Source: Paracoccaceae bacterium (lineage in GTDB: Bacteria; Pseudomonadota; Alphaproteobacteria; Rhodobacterales; Rhodobacteraceae). From it: a stretch of DNA of 45,401 nt. Within the stretch, counting starts at the first letter, position 1; every line of letters begins with the position of its first letter. Location of the stretch: the NCBI GenBank assembly GCA_026706985.1, contig JAPOXR010000068.1:1-45401 (forward strand), in the 5' to 3' direction. Positions 7,720-15,997 of this stretch are shown here, one piece after another. The notes beneath the pieces are model-generated. The model was not told where the DNA came from, made no database searches, and saw only the letters and a program-made list of their open reading frames with translations. Both the position numbers and the translations under genes were made by a program.

Positions 7720-8266
7720 CCTGCATGACGAGCCGCCTCACTTGGCGGTGAACCGGGTGACGATTGTCCTGCGCGGCAATCGGCGGCGTAAGGGGTTCAG
7801 ACAGAAGGCATTTCTGCGTGGTTGCCGCAGTAGAGTGGCGAGCTACGGAATAATGTATCACCGGCGCGGAAAGCCGGTTACCGGTTCATTGAAGCGTCGG
7901 CCTGTCTGCGGATTTATCGAAGACTCTGTTGGCGGGAAGGGTCGGCGATGGTGGAGCCGTCGGCTGGACAATCCGGTTCGAACCGGAATTGCAACGCGGC
8001 AGGGACATCGTTGTTCCGGACATTGCAGGGTGCTGAATTCGGGATGAATGTCCGCGCCTTTCAGTGAGAACATTCGGGTAGTTTAGCAGTCGCATTGCAG
8101 TCGGAAATTCATTTCCGATCGCTGTATTGTGCGTGTCCGTGTGTAGAGTTTCATTGCGACATTGCCCGGACCAATTCCGGACGAGTCATTTGGACAGCGC
8201 TGTGTCCCGAAAAGAATCCCGGTGAATCTGCGGTTGGCAAGCGTTTGTCCGGATAGCAGCATAGCG
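7720..8266. other. non-coding gap between island and RiPP locus
   Basis: About 550 bases with no supported gene on either strand; the open frames present have neither protein-like composition nor ribosome-binding sites. The one visible structure is a perfect 16-bp palindrome, TCCGGTTCGAACCGGA, at 7972-7987. This stretch follows the end of the exporter operon, which is transcribed toward it, so it should hold that operon's 3' end. I see no clear intrinsic terminator. Confidence 0.5.
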
Positions 8267-11173
8267 TTACGAGATCTGGTGACTTGCCAATTTCCGGAAC
8301 GGGCCGTCGGTCTGCATCAACTCGGCGTAAGTTCCTTCCTGTGCAATCCGACCGGATTGGAGGACGTAAATCCGGTCCGCCTGTCGCAGGGTTGAAAGCC
8401 GGTGCGCGATCACGATACGTGTCGCGGTCATTTCAGCCAGGTTCTTCATGATTTCGGACTGGCTCTCGTTGTCCAGCCAGCTTGTAGCCTCGTCGAGAAG
8501 CAGGATACGCGGGCTGCGCATCAATGCCCGGGCAATCTGGATGCGCTGGCTCTCACCGCCGGATGTGACACTGCCGCTGTTGCCGACACAGGTCAGCATT
8601 CCCATAGGCATGGATTTGATTTGTTCATCGACGGCAGCGGCCTTTGCAGCCCGCCACACCTGGTCGGCTCCGGCATCATCCTGATCTCCGACGATGTTGT
8701 CCCAGAGATCCTGCGGGTGGAGCTGTATCTCCTGCGGTACGGAGCCGATTTTCCGGCGCAGTTGCTTGTTGTTCAATTGTCTGAGATCACGCCCGTCATA
8801 AAAAATCGCACCAGCCGTTGGTTGGTTCAATCCGAGCATGAGCCTGAACAAGGTGCTCTTGCCGCCGCCCGACTCGCCGGCGATGGCAACGAATTCGCCC
8901 GGATGGGCACGGATCGTCACATCTCTGAGGATGAGCGGGCCGTCCGGATTGTAACAGAATGAGACCCGGTCGAACAGAATGTCACCGCCGAGATGTTCGA
9001 CAGGTTCGCCGCCGGTTTCGGTTTCCGGGGTCTTTGCCAGGAATGGCTGGACATGGGCAAATTCGGGCACAATCGCGGCAACAGCTCCAAACGATTCGCC
9101 AAACCGTACCACGCCTGTCACGAACACCATGAAGGCGACATAAATGACAAGAAAGTCTCCAACCGCGATGTCGCCCGCCTCATGCAGTGTCATCATGAGC
9201 AGCAGGAGCGATCCGGCGACCAACGGCAGGGCGGTGCCGAAGGCGCTTAGATGCCCTTCCCAGAAACCGTATTCCAGCGCAGCGCGCTGCCGCTCGCGGT
9301 AATCTCGTGCCCAGACTGCGAAAGCGGACCCTTCGGCACCGTCAACATGCAGTTTGGCAATGCCGCTGATGATCTGGAACAGCCGACCGGTGAGTCGGTG
9401 CAGTGTGGTGATTGCGCGTGCCTGGGGTGGGATCTGCCGCATTCCGAGTAGAATGGTCAGGGCAAGGGCGGCAAAACCGAAGAGCAGGCATACGATGCCT
9501 ATTGTCGTGTCGTAGAACAGGATTATGAGTAGTGCCGGAAACAGGAAGACAATCGACAATGTGTCGCTCGCGACAACACCTTGAATGGCATCACGGATGC
9601 GCATGAAGGTCATGCCGCGCATGGCGCGGTCACCGGAGGGGTAACGATTCAGGAAACCGGGAGACAATCGGAGCATCCGATCCCAGAATGCGGCCTCGAT
9701 ACGCGATGCGACCTGCCCTTCAATGCGCATCAGTGCCAACCCCTGCACCAGTTGTGCAAGGAACATGACAATCGCGAACACAATGAGGAGCAGGATGGCG
9801 AAATAAAGGAGACCGATTTCGCCGATCGGGATAACACGGTTGACAATAAATCCGGCGATCACGGCGGGCAGGAGAGTGATCAGCCCGCTGAGAACACCGG
9901 CGCCTGCAAACCGGGCTATTCCGGTTCCCAACCCCCTGCCGGCGAATTCGAGCAACTGGCGCGCGCCGATGCCGGCAGGCTTCAATGGTCGGTAGAAAAA
10001 CCATGCGTCGGACCGCAATGCCTTGGCTTGGCTGGCCGAAAGTCCGGATGCGGTACCGGCGATAGGATCGACCATCCTGTAGTGCCCCATTACGCCCGGC
10101 AGCAATGCCACCGGCTGGCCGTTATCGGAACGGAATGCCAGCAAGGCCCCGCTGTCGCCGACCCACCATTTTTGCCCGCCGGCGAGCCGTACCCTTCGTT
10201 TCCGCACGCCTGAAACATCGAGCACATCGCCGAGGCCAACTTCTCCTGAAAGGTTGTGTGCAGGCCAGATGAAGTCAATCTGCTCATGCCTTCCGATGAT
10301 CCGCAAGGCTTCGCGAAGCGCGGAACCGTCGCCGCCATCCTGCTCCGGCACAAATTGGTCATACATGTTGAATAACCGGTGCCGGGCGCCGTCCTCGTCA
10401 TTGCGTCGGTTCAGTGCCCTTGCGCGTTCGAGATTGGCCTGATCGGCGACAGCCAGACTGCGGTTAATTCGCTCGACAAAGAAGGCAGCTTGGTGAAATC
10501 CCGTCAATGCGGGAAACAATTGACCTTTCTGCGCCAGTGTTGCCGAAGAAAGCGGCGTTAACTCGGCGGGCTGTGACAGAGTCAACCAGCTTGCCGGCGT
10601 CAGGGGGATCAAGTCTGATGCCCCGTCCGAATGCCGTGTGGAAATCTCTTTCACACCCATAAACAGACCGGCCGATGCCGCAGCTGCCGGTGCATGTACC
10701 CAAGTCGTGCCCTGACGCGTTGTATAGATGCCGCTGGTCAGTTGCTGCGGCTGTCCGGCCTCAAGGAAAGCGTCGGGCCGTGGCCGGACCCTGACATCGC
10801 GGGACAATGCGGTGGAAAAATCCAGGACCCAAATGTCAACCAGGCTTGCCTGCTCCTCGGGGGAGACGTCATCCAGGCATCCGACCGGCAGCCGACGCAG
10901 TTGTGTTCCGGGCAAACCCTTGGCGATAAGGCCTAACCGGGTTTCACCTTGATGTGGTTCCACGGAGGGAAGAATCCGGCCTGATCCGGTGCGCATCAAA
11001 TGCTGCGGTGCCGACTGCACAATATCATCCTGTTGCTCGATGAAAAAAACATCGACCGACCCGGACTCGACAAACCAGATATAGCGGAGGTCGCTCATAT
11101 CCAGCGGTAAATTGCCGGTGCAGGGCAGTGGTTTGCCGGCTTCGGCAGCAAGATCGGCAAGAGATCGGCGCAT
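8267..11173 (-). CDS. NHLM-type ABC transporter, permease/ATP-binding protein (second ABC subunit)
   Basis: 968 residues. A long soluble N-terminal region (about 1-400; it includes RYIWFVESGSVDVFFIEQQ, cyclic-nucleotide-domain-like) precedes a six-helix exporter membrane domain (about 405-690). A nucleotide-binding domain follows: Walker A GESGGGKST (766-774), signature SVTSGGESQRIQIARAL, Walker B ILLLDEATS, switch AHRLST. This layout matches the second ABC protein of NHLM bacteriocin export systems (TIGR03797 type), which works with a C39-peptidase ABC partner and an HlyD adaptor. It starts four bases after the end of the peptidase gene, so they are co-transcribed. It lacks a peptidase domain itself. 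Substrate is presumably the product of the 29210-29485 precursor. Confidence 0.9.
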   Translation of the reverse strand: MRRSLADLAAEAGKPLPCTGNLPLDMSDLRYIWFVESGSVDVFFIEQQDDIVQSAPQHLMRTGSGRILPSVEPHQGETRLGLIAKGLPGTQLRRLPVGCLDDVSPEEQASLVDIWVLDFSTALSRDVRVRPRPDAFLEAGQPQQLTSGIYTTRQGTTWVHAPAAAASAGLFMGVKEISTRHSDGASDLIPLTPASWLTLSQPAELTPLSSATLAQKGQLFPALTGFHQAAFFVERINRSLAVADQANLERARALNRRNDEDGARHRLFNMYDQFVPEQDGGDGSALREALRIIGRHEQIDFIWPAHNLSGEVGLGDVLDVSGVRKRRVRLAGGQKWWVGDSGALLAFRSDNGQPVALLPGVMGHYRMVDPIAGTASGLSASQAKALRSDAWFFYRPLKPAGIGARQLLEFAGRGLGTGIARFAGAGVLSGLITLLPAVIAGFIVNRVIPIGEIGLLYFAILLLIVFAIVMFLAQLVQGLALMRIEGQVASRIEAAFWDRMLRLSPGFLNRYPSGDRAMRGMTFMRIRDAIQGVVASDTLSIVFLFPALLIILFYDTTIGIVCLLFGFAALALTILLGMRQIPPQARAITTLHRLTGRLFQIISGIAKLHVDGAEGSAFAVWARDYRERQRAALEYGFWEGHLSAFGTALPLVAGSLLLLMMTLHEAGDIAVGDFLVIYVAFMVFVTGVVRFGESFGAVAAIVPEFAHVQPFLAKTPETETGGEPVEHLGGDILFDRVSFCYNPDGPLILRDVTIRAHPGEFVAIAGESGGGKSTLFRLMLGLNQPTAGAIFYDGRDLRQLNNKQLRRKIGSVPQEIQLHPQDLWDNIVGDQDDAGADQVWRAAKAAAVDEQIKSMPMGMLTCVGNSGSVTSGGESQRIQIARALMRSPRILLLDEATSWLDNESQSEIMKNLAEMTATRIVIAHRLSTLRQADRIYVLQSGRIAQEGTYAELMQTDGPFRKLASHQIS

Positions 11174-11177
11174 CGGC

Positions 11178-13400
11178 TCAACCTGCCTGAACTAGTCGAT
11201 GGTAGGCACCACCGGTATTGGCAATGAGTTCGTCATGCGTTCCGCGTTGAACCTCCTTCCCATGGTCAAGAAGGATAATCTGGTCACAGTCACGGATTGT
11301 GCTCAACCTGTGGGCAACGATCAGACAGCTGACTCCACGCTGGCGCAAGGCTTCATCCACGGCCTTTTCGGTTGTGGTATCAAGGGCGCTCGTCGCTTCA
11401 TCAAGAATGAGCAAGGTCGGGTTGCCGACCAGCGAACGGGCAATCTCAAGGCACTGCCTTTCGCCGCCGCTGAAATTGCTCCCATTTTCCTCAACCGGTG
11501 AAGCATAGCCGAGAGGGCGGCTGAGAATTGTGTCGTGAATGCAGGCATCTCGAGTGGCATCAAACAGAATGTGGTCCGGAATGGCGGAATTCCAAAGGGT
11601 TACATTTTCACGCACGGTGGCTGAAAACAGCACCGGATTCTGATCAACAATGGATACCGAGCGCACCATTACCGCATGCGGAATGTCGGTGCGTGAAAAC
11701 CCGTCAAAGAGAATTTCTCCCGACCACGGTTCGTTGGTGCCGGAAAGCAGCGATGCGAGCGTGGATTTTCCCGATCCGCTGGAACCAACCAGAGCTACCC
11801 GTTGGCCCGGTTCGATCAGCAGATCGAATTCACTGATCAATGGAGGCCGGCCTTTATTATAACCGAAAGTGACGCCGCGCAGTTCCACCCGGCCGGAGAG
11901 CCGCAGTTGTCCATTCAATGTGGCGGTGGCGGATGCGGTGGTATCCCGGAGGGCGAACCGGGCATCATCCTCGGCGTCGGTTATATCCTCAAGACGCATC
12001 AGCCCGACTTTCAGCGCCTGCATACCATTTGCGAGTTCGACAAAACGCCCGATCGGCGCGAGGAAAAATCCTGCCAGGATGTAGATTGCCACCATTGTGC
12101 CGAGGGTCATCTCGCCGGCCATGACATCGACCGTTCCGATTGCCAGAACCGCAGCGTGAGCAAGAATCAGGAACAGACCCGGCAGGGCTGCCCCGACATG
12201 GCCGAGTTCGAGGAAGCGTTGGCGCACAGCCAGTTCACGGGCCTGGTGGCCACCCCAACGCGAGAAGAATCCGTCATCAGCGGCAGTCATCCGCAATGTA
12301 TCGGTCTGCCGCAGCATCAGAGTGCCGAGACCTAACAGCAGACCCTGTTCTTTGCGCAGGGCAAAGCCTTCATCGGAACGGATACGGGCGATTATGCCGG
12401 CAATCACGGCATTCAGTAAGGCGAGGCCCAGGGAAATCAGCGCCAGCTTTGTGTCAAGAACGAACAGGGCGGCCAGAAACACAATACTCATCACCGCATT
12501 GATCAGCAGGTCAAGAAAATATTTGGACAGGCTCCTGGCAATCCTGTCGATGGCCAGAAGCCTGTCGGTAAGCTCTCCCGCCAACCGGTGATTGAAAAAT
12601 TCCAGCGGCAGACGCAGCAATTTCGACAGGCAGTGGTTCCCGACGATAATCGCCATTCTGACCGACTGCCGCCGCATGGATTGCTGTTTCAACCAACTCA
12701 GCGCGTAGACAATCACCGCAGCCCCGGCGAGTGCCGCAGCAACCAGCCCTCCCCATGGCTCTTCCCCGGCCATGACATGGTCGACAAATATGCTCAGACC
12801 AATCGGCACGGTAAACAACATGACCGCGGAGACCAACGCACAGGCGAGTATGTAACCCACGGTTGCCCAGCTGCCCTGAAACCAGAAAGGCAGCCGCCGC
12901 AGGATGCTCGGCGGGAAACCGCCTGGCTGGAAGTCCGGCGTGCGGTTGAAATGCAGTGCGATTCCGGAAAACCCCTCGGCAAACTCCGTCATCGACAGTC
13001 TGCGCCTACCCACAGCCGGATCATTCAATATGGTCCGGTCGCCTTCGAAACCCTCCAAAATCAGGAAGTGGTTCAATTCCCAGAACAGCACCTGTGGCAT
13101 CGGCATGCTCTTGAGATGGACCGCATTGACGCTCCGACCGACGCATTGGAGGCCGTAATGGCGGGCGGCTTTCGACAAACTCGCGGCAGTCGAACCATCC
13201 CGGCTGACCCCGCATCGGTTGCGGAGCTCACTCAGAGGCACCCAACGCCCGAAATGGGCAAGGATGCTGCCGAGGCATGCAGCGCCACACTCTGTGCTGT
13301 GCATCTGCAGAACAAGAGGCGTGGAAACCCTGTTCCTCCGCCGGGGTTTTGAAGGAGCCCTCGTCGACGCTGGCGGGTTTCGTGTGCGGAATGACAGCAT
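11178..13400 (-). CDS. NHLM-type ABC transporter with C39 leader peptidase
   Basis: 740 residues in three parts. The C39 peptidase (about 25-160) has Gln32, catalytic Cys38 in STECGAACL, His111 in ELNHFLILEG and Asp127 in NDPA, so it looks active. A membrane domain (about 180-460) follows, then a nucleotide-binding domain with GSSGSGKST, SGGERQCLEIARSL and LLILDEATSALD. Such proteins cut double-glycine-type leaders and export the core (TIGR03796 type, NHLM systems). The gene abuts the HlyD gene (stop and ATG adjacent as TGAATG). The only visible candidate substrate is the NHLP precursor, whose leader ends in AIAAG before RCCC, an A-G rather than G-G site. Confidence 0.92.
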   Translation of the reverse strand: MLSFRTRNPPASTRAPSKPRRRNRVSTPLVLQMHSTECGAACLGSILAHFGRWVPLSELRNRCGVSRDGSTAASLSKAARHYGLQCVGRSVNAVHLKSMPMPQVLFWELNHFLILEGFEGDRTILNDPAVGRRRLSMTEFAEGFSGIALHFNRTPDFQPGGFPPSILRRLPFWFQGSWATVGYILACALVSAVMLFTVPIGLSIFVDHVMAGEEPWGGLVAAALAGAAVIVYALSWLKQQSMRRQSVRMAIIVGNHCLSKLLRLPLEFFNHRLAGELTDRLLAIDRIARSLSKYFLDLLINAVMSIVFLAALFVLDTKLALISLGLALLNAVIAGIIARIRSDEGFALRKEQGLLLGLGTLMLRQTDTLRMTAADDGFFSRWGGHQARELAVRQRFLELGHVGAALPGLFLILAHAAVLAIGTVDVMAGEMTLGTMVAIYILAGFFLAPIGRFVELANGMQALKVGLMRLEDITDAEDDARFALRDTTASATATLNGQLRLSGRVELRGVTFGYNKGRPPLISEFDLLIEPGQRVALVGSSGSGKSTLASLLSGTNEPWSGEILFDGFSRTDIPHAVMVRSVSIVDQNPVLFSATVRENVTLWNSAIPDHILFDATRDACIHDTILSRPLGYASPVEENGSNFSGGERQCLEIARSLVGNPTLLILDEATSALDTTTEKAVDEALRQRGVSCLIVAHRLSTIRDCDQIILLDHGKEVQRGTHDELIANTGGAYHRLVQAG

Positions 13401-14285
13401 TCAGAGATTTTCGGGATTTATCAATGCGATCAGCGGCTTCCGGCCAAGAGTTATCCGAACCCGGCAGGCAGTGCCCTCCGGAATGAAAAATTCCGGCAGC
13501 TGGTGCAGCTTGATATCAATCCGGTGGTGGAATTCCGCGGTTGCCGGGCGCAGTTCGGCAAGCCATTTCGGCAATGGCGTGGTCACGGAAACCACCTCGC
13601 CCTGAAGCAATTGCGCGCTGCCGTTTGGAATCTCCAGCTCAACCGTCGCCGTCATGGCGGGATGGATGAGTTTGGCGATTGATGGCTCAACCCTCAGCAC
13701 GGCCTGCAGCCCACCACTGCCTGACCCGGAAGAATCGCGGGTTCGGGCAATGGTTGTTCCGGCGGTCAGGTAATCGCCGGGAAGGGATTGCAGCCCGGTG
13801 ACTTCGCCGCTGCTTTGTGCCGAAATAATTTCACGCCGCGAACGCAGTGATTCAACCGCAAGCAGAGCCACCCTGGACGATTCCAGCATCGTAATCGACA
13901 GGGGGTTATCCGTTTCGCGTGCAAGAAGGTCTATGCGTCCGCGTAAGGCTGCCGCTTCGCGCTCCAACTCGGGCACACTCTGCCGGGCGATCGGATCGCC
14001 GACTTTCACCAGATCACCCTGTACGACAAAATATTCCAGCAAATGCCCATCTTCCGTCGCGACCACGTCGTGGCGCTGCCCGGGTGCCAGCAGAACACCT
14101 TCAATCGTGATTCCCTGAGCGATGCGACCGAACACTGTCCACAAGACCAGCGACATCAGAAGCAGTGCGGCGGCAATCAGTATGACGCGTTCATGCGGAG
14201 CCGAAACGGTCAGCAAATGATCGAGCTGCTGGCGTTTGCTTCTGCTGACAGCGGTTTCGTTCAGCCCCAGCCTACTCAACATCAA
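13401..14285 (-). CDS. NHLM-type HlyD-family secretion adaptor
   Basis: 294 residues. A cytoplasmic N-terminus is followed by one membrane helix (about 34-54, VILIAAALLLMSLVLWTVFG). A periplasmic hairpin/lipoyl region follows, with EGVLLAPGQRHDVVATEDGH, YFVVQGDLVKVGDPIAR and a C-terminal beta domain (VVSVTTPLPKWLAEL). This matches the short HlyD-type adaptors of NHLM bacteriocin systems (TIGR03794 type), which link the inner-membrane ABC proteins to an outer-membrane channel. The coiled-coil is short. It is the first of three tightly packed export genes. No TolC-like outer-membrane protein is in the window, so the housekeeping one is probably used. Confidence 0.85.
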   Translation of the reverse strand: MMLSRLGLNETAVSRSKRQQLDHLLTVSAPHERVILIAAALLLMSLVLWTVFGRIAQGITIEGVLLAPGQRHDVVATEDGHLLEYFVVQGDLVKVGDPIARQSVPELEREAAALRGRIDLLARETDNPLSITMLESSRVALLAVESLRSRREIISAQSSGEVTGLQSLPGDYLTAGTTIARTRDSSGSGSGGLQAVLRVEPSIAKLIHPAMTATVELEIPNGSAQLLQGEVVSVTTPLPKWLAELRPATAEFHHRIDIKLHQLPEFFIPEGTACRVRITLGRKPLIALINPENL

Positions 14286-14394
14286 CTATCACTCCAAACT
14301 TGCTGAGCATGCTCAACAGTCAATATTATAGCCGACGCCAACCCGGCTTCCAAGTGGAGGCAGGCTGCCGAGTCACCTGAGCTGCAGCGGTGAT

Positions 14395-15756
14395 TTACCC
14401 AATAATGTCATGGATTGCCGTAGCGGCATCCAACCCGCTCCGTATCGCCGCTTCGATTGACGGCACGCCCATGTAATCGCCGGCAAAAGACAAGGCTCTG
14501 ACATTGCCTGACGCCGCCTGGCGCAGTTTGTGGAGAGCGGTCATGGAGCCGCCGGGCATCAGGCATGCCGCCTCGTGCCACCGGTGGGTATGCGCAAAGA
14601 GCGGCCTCTCCTGCATCTCCGGCAGGAATCGTCGGATTTCCGCGAGAACCCGAAGCTGCGATTCATTGTTGTCGAGAGAGAACAACGCCTCGGCCTGGCT
14701 GTCGATGACAACCGCATCGATCAGTGCTTTCCCCGCCGGTGCACAGTCCGGTGCCAGCACGGCCGCGTCGCTCATGCCGATCATCAGCGCCCCGGTCTGC
14801 CGCGGAAATGCAACCGCATACCAACCCTTCGGAAACGGGCTCGCATCCACACCGAAAAATACCCGGAGGCATCTGGAATAAGTCACCTGACCGAGAGCAC
14901 CGCTGATGGCAGGCGGCAGATCCGGCGTGATGGCGAGTGCAGCGGTCGCGGTCGTCGCGCAGACCACCGCATCGGCTGTGATTGTGCCGCTGTCAGTGAT
15001 CACGCCGCGCGCCGCCCCATTCTCAATGACAATGCGCCTGACCGGCGTCGATAACCTGATTTCGGCTCCGGAGCGTTGCGACAACGCAGACACAAATGCG
15101 CTGAGTCCGCCTTCAGGAATTGATGGCCTGACAGCGCCGCTGAGCCCGGTATGCCAGGCGGTCACCATCGCAATGGGCGCGCCGACCTGCTCCGGGTGCG
15201 CGAAGGTATAGCCAGTCAGTCCGGGGCCGAACAGCCATTCGAACGACTCGGTTCCGATCCGTGAAGCTAGGAATTCGGCTGCATTTTCCGCCCGGTCGAA
15301 GTCGAGCAGCCGCGACGTATCGTCAAATCCGAGATCTTCCCGCCGCCGCCGCAGCAATTTTGCCAACCTGGCCACTTGCCAGACTCCCTTCGGTGACAGC
15401 AGTTGGAATGACAGGATTGTCCGCGCCATTTTCAAAAGATCACCCGCGCCATTGCCGCCATAGAGGCCGTGGAACCGGTTGTTCCGATAGATGCCGCTGT
15501 TGACCGGTACAGGCGTCTCGCGCAGCTGGACGCCGAGCGCCTTCGCCAGCTGCCGGGTGGCGGGGCAGAATTCGAAAAGCAGATTGGCACCGAGGTCGAT
15601 CCGGAAACCGTCGATTTCGCAGTGCGCAATCCGGCCGCCGGGATACGCCGCTGCTTCCAGAATGGTTACCGCATGCCCGTGTCGGCGCAGCGCGTAGGCG
15701 GTTGCGAGCCCGGCAAGCCCGGCGCCGACGACAAGAACTGTCCGCACTGTGGTCAA
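14395..15756 (-). CDS. FAD-dependent amine oxidase / protoporphyrinogen-oxidase-like protein
   Basis: 453 residues. N-terminal dinucleotide-binding motif VLVVGAGLAGLATAYALRRH, then the ILEAAAYPGGRI motif with the FAD-ribose acid, a substrate domain, and the C-terminal FAD segment ALSFAGDYMGVPSIEAAIRSG. This places it in the amine-oxidase/HemG/phytoene-desaturase superfamily; the substrate cannot be read from sequence. It lies 109 bases upstream of the HlyD gene on the same strand and shares a divergent promoter region with the biosynthetic operon, so it most likely belongs to the RiPP locus. Since no SagB-type azoline dehydrogenase is present, it is one candidate for oxidising azolines to azoles; lipid or terpene oxidation is equally possible. 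Confidence 0.78.
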   Translation of the reverse strand: MTTVRTVLVVGAGLAGLATAYALRRHGHAVTILEAAAYPGGRIAHCEIDGFRIDLGANLLFEFCPATRQLAKALGVQLRETPVPVNSGIYRNNRFHGLYGGNGAGDLLKMARTILSFQLLSPKGVWQVARLAKLLRRRREDLGFDDTSRLLDFDRAENAAEFLASRIGTESFEWLFGPGLTGYTFAHPEQVGAPIAMVTAWHTGLSGAVRPSIPEGGLSAFVSALSQRSGAEIRLSTPVRRIVIENGAARGVITDSGTITADAVVCATTATAALAITPDLPPAISGALGQVTYSRCLRVFFGVDASPFPKGWYAVAFPRQTGALMIGMSDAAVLAPDCAPAGKALIDAVVIDSQAEALFSLDNNESQLRVLAEIRRFLPEMQERPLFAHTHRWHEAACLMPGGSMTALHKLRQAASGNVRALSFAGDYMGVPSIEAAIRSGLDAATAIHDIIG

Positions 15757-15997
15757 AACGGATCCGGCCTGTCAGAATGTCATTGTGCCGACAGGCGCGG
15801 GCAACAAAATGAATGCCCGCCTGCTGCTCCGGGTTTCAAACCGACGCTCATCGGTAATGGCAATTCTCCAATCAGCGGCCCGGTATGCATTCAAGCAAGC
15901 TTTCCCCGGCACCGCAAGTTCACTTGATAGAAAAACCGCTGTCGTTTAGACACTTAGCATTGGGAAATCACAAAATCCGAAGGGTTCGGAGGTCATT
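15757..15997. promoter_or_regulatory. divergent promoter region of the RiPP locus
   Basis: The 241-bp gap separates the flavoprotein/export operon (minus) from the biosynthetic operon (plus). On the plus strand TTGATA (15924-15929) and TAGACA (15947-15952) are 17 bases apart and could serve as -35 and -10. Start sites and any regulator are unknown; no regulator gene lies inside the locus. Confidence 0.35.

Noticed and set aside
7568-7725. 52-codon minus-strand frame starting in the distal att repeat, with AGGCGG before its ATG
   Set aside because: Its first residues (MQVAETVGIEP) are the antisense of tRNA-derived sequence. The rest has no recognisable motif. A real small gene is possible but not supported.
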